64,000 nucleotides of DNA, taken from the NCBI GenBank assembly GCA_036186865.1, contig AP025069.1, positions 5,282,429-5,346,428 of the forward strand, written 5' to 3'. This stretch comes from Eustoma russellianum. Its lineage: Eukaryota > Streptophyta > Magnoliopsida > Gentianales > Gentianaceae. Made by a program: the position numbers and the translations under genes. This document shows positions 59,501-64,000 of the stretch, piece after piece (position 1 is the first letter of the stretch; the number at the start of each line of letters is the position of its first letter). Below the pieces are notes generated by a model. The model was not told the DNA's origin, ran no database searches, and worked only from the letters and a program-made list of their open reading frames with translations.

Positions 59501-59740
59501 AAGGTCACCGATCCACCTTTTGTAACCTTCTTCAATTTTGAGAACAAGCTCGGGTCACCCGTCATGTGCCTCGAGCAAGCACTGTCAAGGAGCTACTTGA
59601 TTGATGTGCCTTTAGATGTATGGGTTCCCTGCAATGTGCAACAACAATTTAGGCACCCTTTTATTTTGGGTCCTTACGAGTTAGTTATTCACCTCTTTGT
59701 AAGAGTGCCTTTCGGTACCCATACTTAGGTGATCTTTCTC
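56548..59740 (-). pseudogene. SIRE-like pol: protease, integrase, RT, RNase H, broken
   Basis: From right to left: protease (about 59430-59600 on minus; the active-site segment reads DSACSRHMTGD where the family has DSGCSRHMTGD); GAG-pre-integrase and integrase (58762-59268, NLWHRRLGHIG, VDDFSRYTW); the C-terminal integrase region (57819-58499); RT (57079-57753, KSTFLNG, GLKQAHRAWY, YVDDIIFGS); RNase H (56548-57021, TDADYGG, STTEAEYM). Frames change near 58760, 58500, 57800 and 57060. The Gly-to-Ala change in the protease would inactivate it by itself. Confidence 0.9.
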
Positions 59741-59969
59741 GGTCTAGCAAATAGTGAGAATGTAGATGAAGAAGCAACATAGTAGACATGAGGTGAGAAT
59801 ATATTTGACCTTTGGCCGAGTACTCCCTTATGTATATTGTATGGTTGTCGTTTTTGATATGTTTTTGTGTTTGTGTGCATAGTGCGTGATCTAGATGCAT
59901 GGAATGAATGTCGTGTATGTATTATGGTTTCTTCTCATATCTATACGGCATATAATTATATCTTGTATG
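59741..59969. other. Non-coding-looking pol/gag spacer next to the hAT insertion
   Basis: Degenerate part of the SIRE-like internal region, left of the hAT element; together with 61114-61570 it should once have been continuous coding sequence between gag and protease. No intact frame. Confidence 0.5.
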
Positions 59970-61105
59970 TAGGGGTGCAAACGAATCGAATCTTAGCGAA
60001 TACTATAATATAGGTTCGATTCGAAAATATTGTTTGAGGTTCGAATTCGAGTTCGAATTCGTGACGAACCTAAAATTCAGCTCGTATTCGGATTCGATAA
60101 ATTTTAGGTTCGGTTCGAAGCTCGATTAATTATTCGTTATAGTTATTCGATTCGCAAACTTAGATTGATTCGCGAGCTCGAATTCGATTCGTGAGCTCGA
60201 ATTCGATTCGTAAATAACAATATTACCAATTTACGTGAGAATCAAATGCCAACTGTATTTTTCCCAATATAAACACGTCACTGAAGTTCCCAATATTACC
60301 ACTTACCATATCCACCTAATAATAGCAGCCCGTGTGTTTCCTTGCTTTGCCTTCGGAAATGGAGAAGGAAAAGCAAAAAGGATCTTTAGTCTAATAGTAA
60401 CAACAAAAAAAAGAGAAAGGAATACTGGAAAAGAATAGAAATTGATAGTCATGAAGTTCCAAATACACAGCAATGAACTGTAACATCAGATGAATAACCC
60501 GCTGAAGAAGGATCCAACTTACACTGATATAGGCATTTGGGTCCAAAACACAACGTGCTATGAAAGCATCTACTGCAGCAGGATCTTGGGAAGGAAGAAC
60601 CTCCAACACGTCACCAACTTCATACTTGATAGACTACAGGATGATCAATCGCTCAGCAAAGAAATCAATCTAAAGACAAGGTGAGGGAGAAACAGAGAGA
60701 GACGAGGTTGAGACAGTGGTGGTGGACTGGTGGGCACTGGGCAAGCGGCGATTCCGGTTGATGAATTTTGCAGAAGAGGGATGAAATTCTAGGGTTACGC
60801 AGGTGACAGGTCGCAGCCTCGCAGCTCGCAGGGGTAATGGCGGCCAGGGTAGGAAATTTTGTTATTATACCATAATGTCGAGTCGAACCGAATCACGAAT
60901 CGAGCCTTTGAATAGTTCAATTGATCGAAGCTTTATCGAATCTTCGAACCGAATACCCGCTAGTTCGAATTCGGTTCGTGAAACATTTCGAACTCAAAAT
61001 ATGATTCGAATTCGTATTCGAATATGCTATAATAGAATTCGAATCGAACCATAAACGAATCGAACCCGAATTATTCGTTTATGATTCGGTTCATTTGCAG
61101 GCCTA
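59970..61105. mobile_element. Non-autonomous hAT element with captured host exon
   Basis: Termini TAGGGGTGCAAACGAATCGAA / TTCGGTTCATTTGCAGGCCTA are imperfect inverted repeats. The flanks are identical, CTTGTATG at 59962-59969 and 61106-61113, a perfect 8-base duplication of hAT size. Both subterminal zones (59990-60230 and 60880-61095) are packed with TTCGAATTCG-type words in inverted orientation. The middle (60240-60860) is unlike these arms and carries an exon of a diflavin reductase gene and possibly its first non-coding exon. There is no transposase. Length is 1136 bases. Confidence 0.9.
60523..60633 (-). pseudogene. ATR3: Captured exon of an NADPH-dependent diflavin oxidoreductase (ATR3/TAH18 type)
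   Basis: Exactly 37 codons on the minus strand, bounded by an acceptor (CCTGTAG, 60634-60640) and a donor GTAAGT (60517-60522). The peptide SIKYEVGDVLEVLPSQDPAA continues to a segment ending CVLDPNAYIS. It matches the FAD-binding region of plant ATR3 (cytosolic diflavin reductase feeding electrons to iron-sulfur assembly), recognised from memory. Intact splice sites show genomic capture. Upstream (60640-60850, minus) pyrimidine-rich GC-richer DNA with ACCCTAGAATTTCATCCC looks like a 5' UTR and may be from the same gene. No ATG-containing exon is present. Confidence 0.8.
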
Positions 61106-61113
61106 CTTGTATG

Positions 61114-62799
61114 ATATAAAGAAGAAGCAAGATGAGATGAAAGGAGAAGGGGTCTAGGCGTCTTCTTAGGCGCCACATATGTCTTGGGTGTTTCTATTTT
61201 CTTAGAAAAAATGAATTTGGTTGGTTTATTTAATGTCTCGTTTTTCTCAATGTATCCTAATCCGGTTTTATCACTATCATGTTTTGTGATGAAATGATTC
61301 GATCTAGCATGTTAGTTCCCGTGTCAAATTGTTTCACCATTTTCTCTAAATCCGTATTCCTTGATTTCAAATTTGAAATCTCAGATTTCATTTCATTATT
61401 TTGTGTCGTTAATGATGAGATCTCTAATTTCAATGCATTGATGATGTAAGACGACTCTTCTTTTGAATCGCTTAATTGAGAAACGAGGTTCCTGTTAGAA
61501 GATTCTAACTTCTTGTCTTCAATTAATCATTTCTTTTCTTTTGCGAGAGTCTTTGTGAATTTATGCAATTCTAAATATTGACTAAATAGATCACCATATG
61601 AAGGTTCAGAATCAGAGTCAGAATCGGAAGATACCTCGTTTGATGCTTTGGATACAAAGAATACTTGTGTCGTCTCTTCTTCGGTATCAGTCTCAGAGTC
61701 GATGTGTCACTCCAAGTGGAGGCCTTGAGAGCTCTTCTCTTTTGTTTAGGTTCTGAGACGAGTCTAGTTTTGGTCCGATCCTTGTCAAGGTGTTTGTTTG
61801 TTTGTTTGTCCTTGTTAGGGCAGTCATATGACAAGTGTCCAAGTTTCCCGCATTCATAGCACTTTACGTCCTTGTCATTAGTTTTATTTTTATTTCTTTT
61901 AGTCGAAGTTGCCTTAGGTTTGTTTTTAAATGACTTTCTTATAAATTTTCTCAAACCTTTAGCCAGTAGTATTAGATCATCATTGTCTAATTCGGAATCA
62001 ATATCATCTACGTGATCGGAAGAAGTAGAGACGTATTCATTTGATTTAAAAGCAATAGCCTTACCTTGTTTTGACGTTGATTCTGATTTCCTTAATGTAA
62101 GTTTGTTTTCGTATACCTTTAGCGATCCGATTAGTTCCTCCATTTTTATTGATTTTGTTTCTTTACCCTCCTCAATTGCTGTGACTTTAGGATTCCATTC
62201 GGATGGGAGACTTCTTAATACCTTTTGGACCTTTTCCTGCGTAGAGAAAGATTTGCCAAGAGACTCAAGAGAGTTATAGATGTTAGTCAATCGTAAATCC
62301 ATATCAACAATAGACTCATTTGGCAATAATTTGGACATAAGCATATTAATCTTAGACTCCTTTACCTGGCTAGTCCCTTCATATTTCATCTCAAGAATTC
62401 TCCACATCTCTTGGACACTAGAGCAATTAGATACGTAACTAGATTCACTTTTGCTTAACCCGTTTAAAAGTAATTGCATGGCTCTAGCATTCATACTTAA
62501 TCTCTTTTTTCATCACTAGTGTATTCTTGTTTTGGTTTTATCACTTCTAGTGTGACTCCATCAACAGTAGACAACTTAGATGGAACGAATGGACCGTCTT
62601 CTATAATAGACCACAAATCAATATCAATAGCCATAAGAAAGAGTTTCATTCTAAGTTTCCATTGGATAAAGGACTCACCATCAAAAAGAGAAGGTCTTTG
62701 ACTCGACATACCTTCTTGTTTGGCTTTGAAGCTAGTGGTTGCCATCTCACTAAGATCGTTGGATCTCCTTGTTGTGAGTGAACCTGGCTCTGATACCAC
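61114..62799 (-). pseudogene. SIRE-like gag, interrupted by a stop codon
   Basis: Minus-strand gag. The N-terminus lies at 62497-62799, where MATTSFKAKQEGMSSQRPS is followed by a WSIIEDG block. A TAA stop at 62494-62496 precedes the long C-terminal part (61571-62494), which has a UBN2-type core, LPSEWNPKVTAI, and the zinc knuckle CYECGKLGHLSYDC. The reading continues degenerately to about 61114 with a coiled-coil-like stretch (QLSDSKEESS...NNEMKSEISN) typical of long SIRE gags. A single stop plus later frame changes disable it. Confidence 0.88.
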
Positions 62800-62800
62800 T

Positions 62801-64000
62801 TGTAGGACCTATAAGACACTACTAGAAGGGGGAATTGAATAGTGGGTGCGGAAAATTTGATTTTTAAAATATTTTGACCCAAAAACTCAACTTCTGAAAA
62901 CAGTTTCTGTTTTCTAATTCTGATTTGAAACGTTTGAAAGACTAGGTTACAGACCTTCAAAAATTCTGAAATTTGGAGAGATTCTACTTTCAGATGTTAT
63001 GAGTATCCCATAAAAATTTTAGATTAAAATTCAACATCTAACCCTTTGACAAATCGTTAGTGGTCCGATTTTGCGCAAATCTGCCAGAAACAGTAGTCTG
63101 ATTTGAAAAATTTATTCCGATTAATCCGTAACTCTAAATGGTCTGAAAATTAAATGAAAACCTCTTAAGATATGTCTTTTAATGGGTTGAAACAGTTTTG
63201 AAAAATACCTTTGGGAAGTATGTCAAATACGTTCAAGTTCTCAACCTTTGCAAGTCTGAAAATCAGATTGCACTAGTCTCAGAACTATTAATGTTTGATT
63301 GACTTTTACTTATCCAAATGGGTTGAGACTTGCGCCAAATGAAACTTAAGAGGTGTGGCTATGTTTCTACAAAATTTTACAATTTTTGAAATTCGTTTAC
63401 TATTTTTAAGATTGCGACGAAATAGATGCTGAATGCTGAAAACTGAAAGTATTGTGAAGTAAAGTAAAGAACACAAGGAATTTTATACTGGTTCGGTTAA
63501 ATCAACCTACTCCAGTCTTCGAGGACACCTTCCTCGGATATCACTAACAAAATTAACACCTTACCACAAGGGTTGCTGGAGTTACACACCAACTCCAACC
63601 CTTTACACACGTTACAAGCAATCACAATATCACGAACACCACCATTGAACGGATGAAGGTTTGATCACACCTTGATCAACCTTTTACAACAATGAGGCAT
63701 GTATGGTGGTATGAACAAAGACTATTCAATATGTTTGAATATAAGTACAATAGATTGAGAGAGAAAGGAGGAGAAGAAATGTAGAAGAAGAGAGTGGAGA
63801 GTCTTTTTGCACCTTGGAAATTATGAGACTTGTCTTGCATTTGTGTAGCTCTCTTCTCTTCTTTTTATCTAGACTTGGCCGCCCCCTCTAGGGCTTTTCT
63901 TCACCTTGAGAATTCTCTTTTATGTCCTTGGAAGAATGCCTTGTGTAAATGTGACACCATCTCGCTTACTTGGCACAACTTGATTGGATGAATGTCTAGA
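62801..64000 (-). repeat. 5' LTR of the minus-strand SIRE-like element (partial)
   Basis: Starts next to the primer site at 62801 and continues past the edge. It is homologous to 53563 onward. Similarity to the 3' LTR is uneven: poor in the first few hundred bases, almost perfect at 63692-64000. Confidence 0.9.

Larger units (their letters stand above)
53563..64000 (-). mobile_element. SIRE-like Copia element (minus strand), runs off the right edge
   Basis: The 3' LTR is 53563-56323 (2761 bases; minus reads TGTTGAGAAAAAG...GGTCCTACA). The 5' LTR starts at 62801 and leaves the window. Between them lie gag-pol, the primer site for initiator tRNA-Met (TGGTATCAGAGCCAGG on minus, 62783-62798) and a polypurine tract (AAAAGGGGGAGAT on minus, 56324-56336). 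The target site is GAATT (53558-53562); its second copy is beyond the window. A hAT element (59970-61105) interrupts it. Stops and frameshifts make it defective. There is no envelope-like ORF between RNase H and the 3' LTR. Confidence 0.92.

Noticed and set aside
60803..61054. 83-codon plus-strand frame rich in Arg, Ile and Ser
   Set aside because: Product of the TTCGAATTCG-type subterminal repeats of the hAT element; no family resemblance.

Overview
The window is nuclear DNA of a flowering plant, probably a eudicot. The evidence is split genes with GT-AG introns, a plant-type BRCA1, a SAG12/papain-type cysteine protease, and dense nested LTR retrotransposons of the plant Copia (SIRE-like, Tork-like) and Gypsy (Tat-like) groups. 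I cannot name the species.

Layout. 1-4186: a LINE reverse-transcriptase pseudogene (minus strand) fused to a 5'-truncated SIRE-like LTR. 5130-6916: an intact two-exon cysteine protease (+), whose intron holds a SINE-like repeat with a hAT-type MITE in its tail. 7427-15196: a complete 14-exon BRCA1 homologue (minus; RING, extended PHD, two BRCTs; about 1010 aa), convergent with the protease. 15197-17728: intergenic, with a CCA-rich minisatellite and a second SINE-like copy. 17729-28290: a decayed Tork-like Copia element (+) whose gag is split by a 3-kb solo LTR (19719-22762, perfect 5-bp target duplication). 28457-43194: a three-layer stack. A small Mutator-like Pack-MULE (10-bp target duplication, about 260-bp inverted repeats, captured exon of ribosomal protein S8) was split by a Copia element (29331-42918, minus), which in turn was split by a non-autonomous Tat-like Gypsy element (34564-41905, minus). 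The Tat-like element has a broken gag, no pol, and an intact spliced antisense gene (36176-38556, +) with its own TATA box. 44627-64000: SIRE-like elements inside each other. A plus-strand LTR carries two solo-LTR insertions, and its gag start is cut by a minus-strand SIRE-like element running off the right edge. That element contains a 1.1-kb hAT element carrying an exon of an ATR3/TAH18-type diflavin reductase.

The only apparently functional host genes are the cysteine protease and BRCA1. The antisense gene of the Tat-like element is also intact as read. Everything else is transposon-derived, and many insertion boundaries can be read to the base from target-site duplications, which gives a relative history. 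The least expected signals are the antisense gene, the two exon captures by different DNA-transposon superfamilies, palindrome arrays inside the SIRE-like LTRs, and a possible self-priming site in the Tork-like element. All exon joins were inferred by eye from splice consensus, reading phase and family conservation; there is no transcript evidence.
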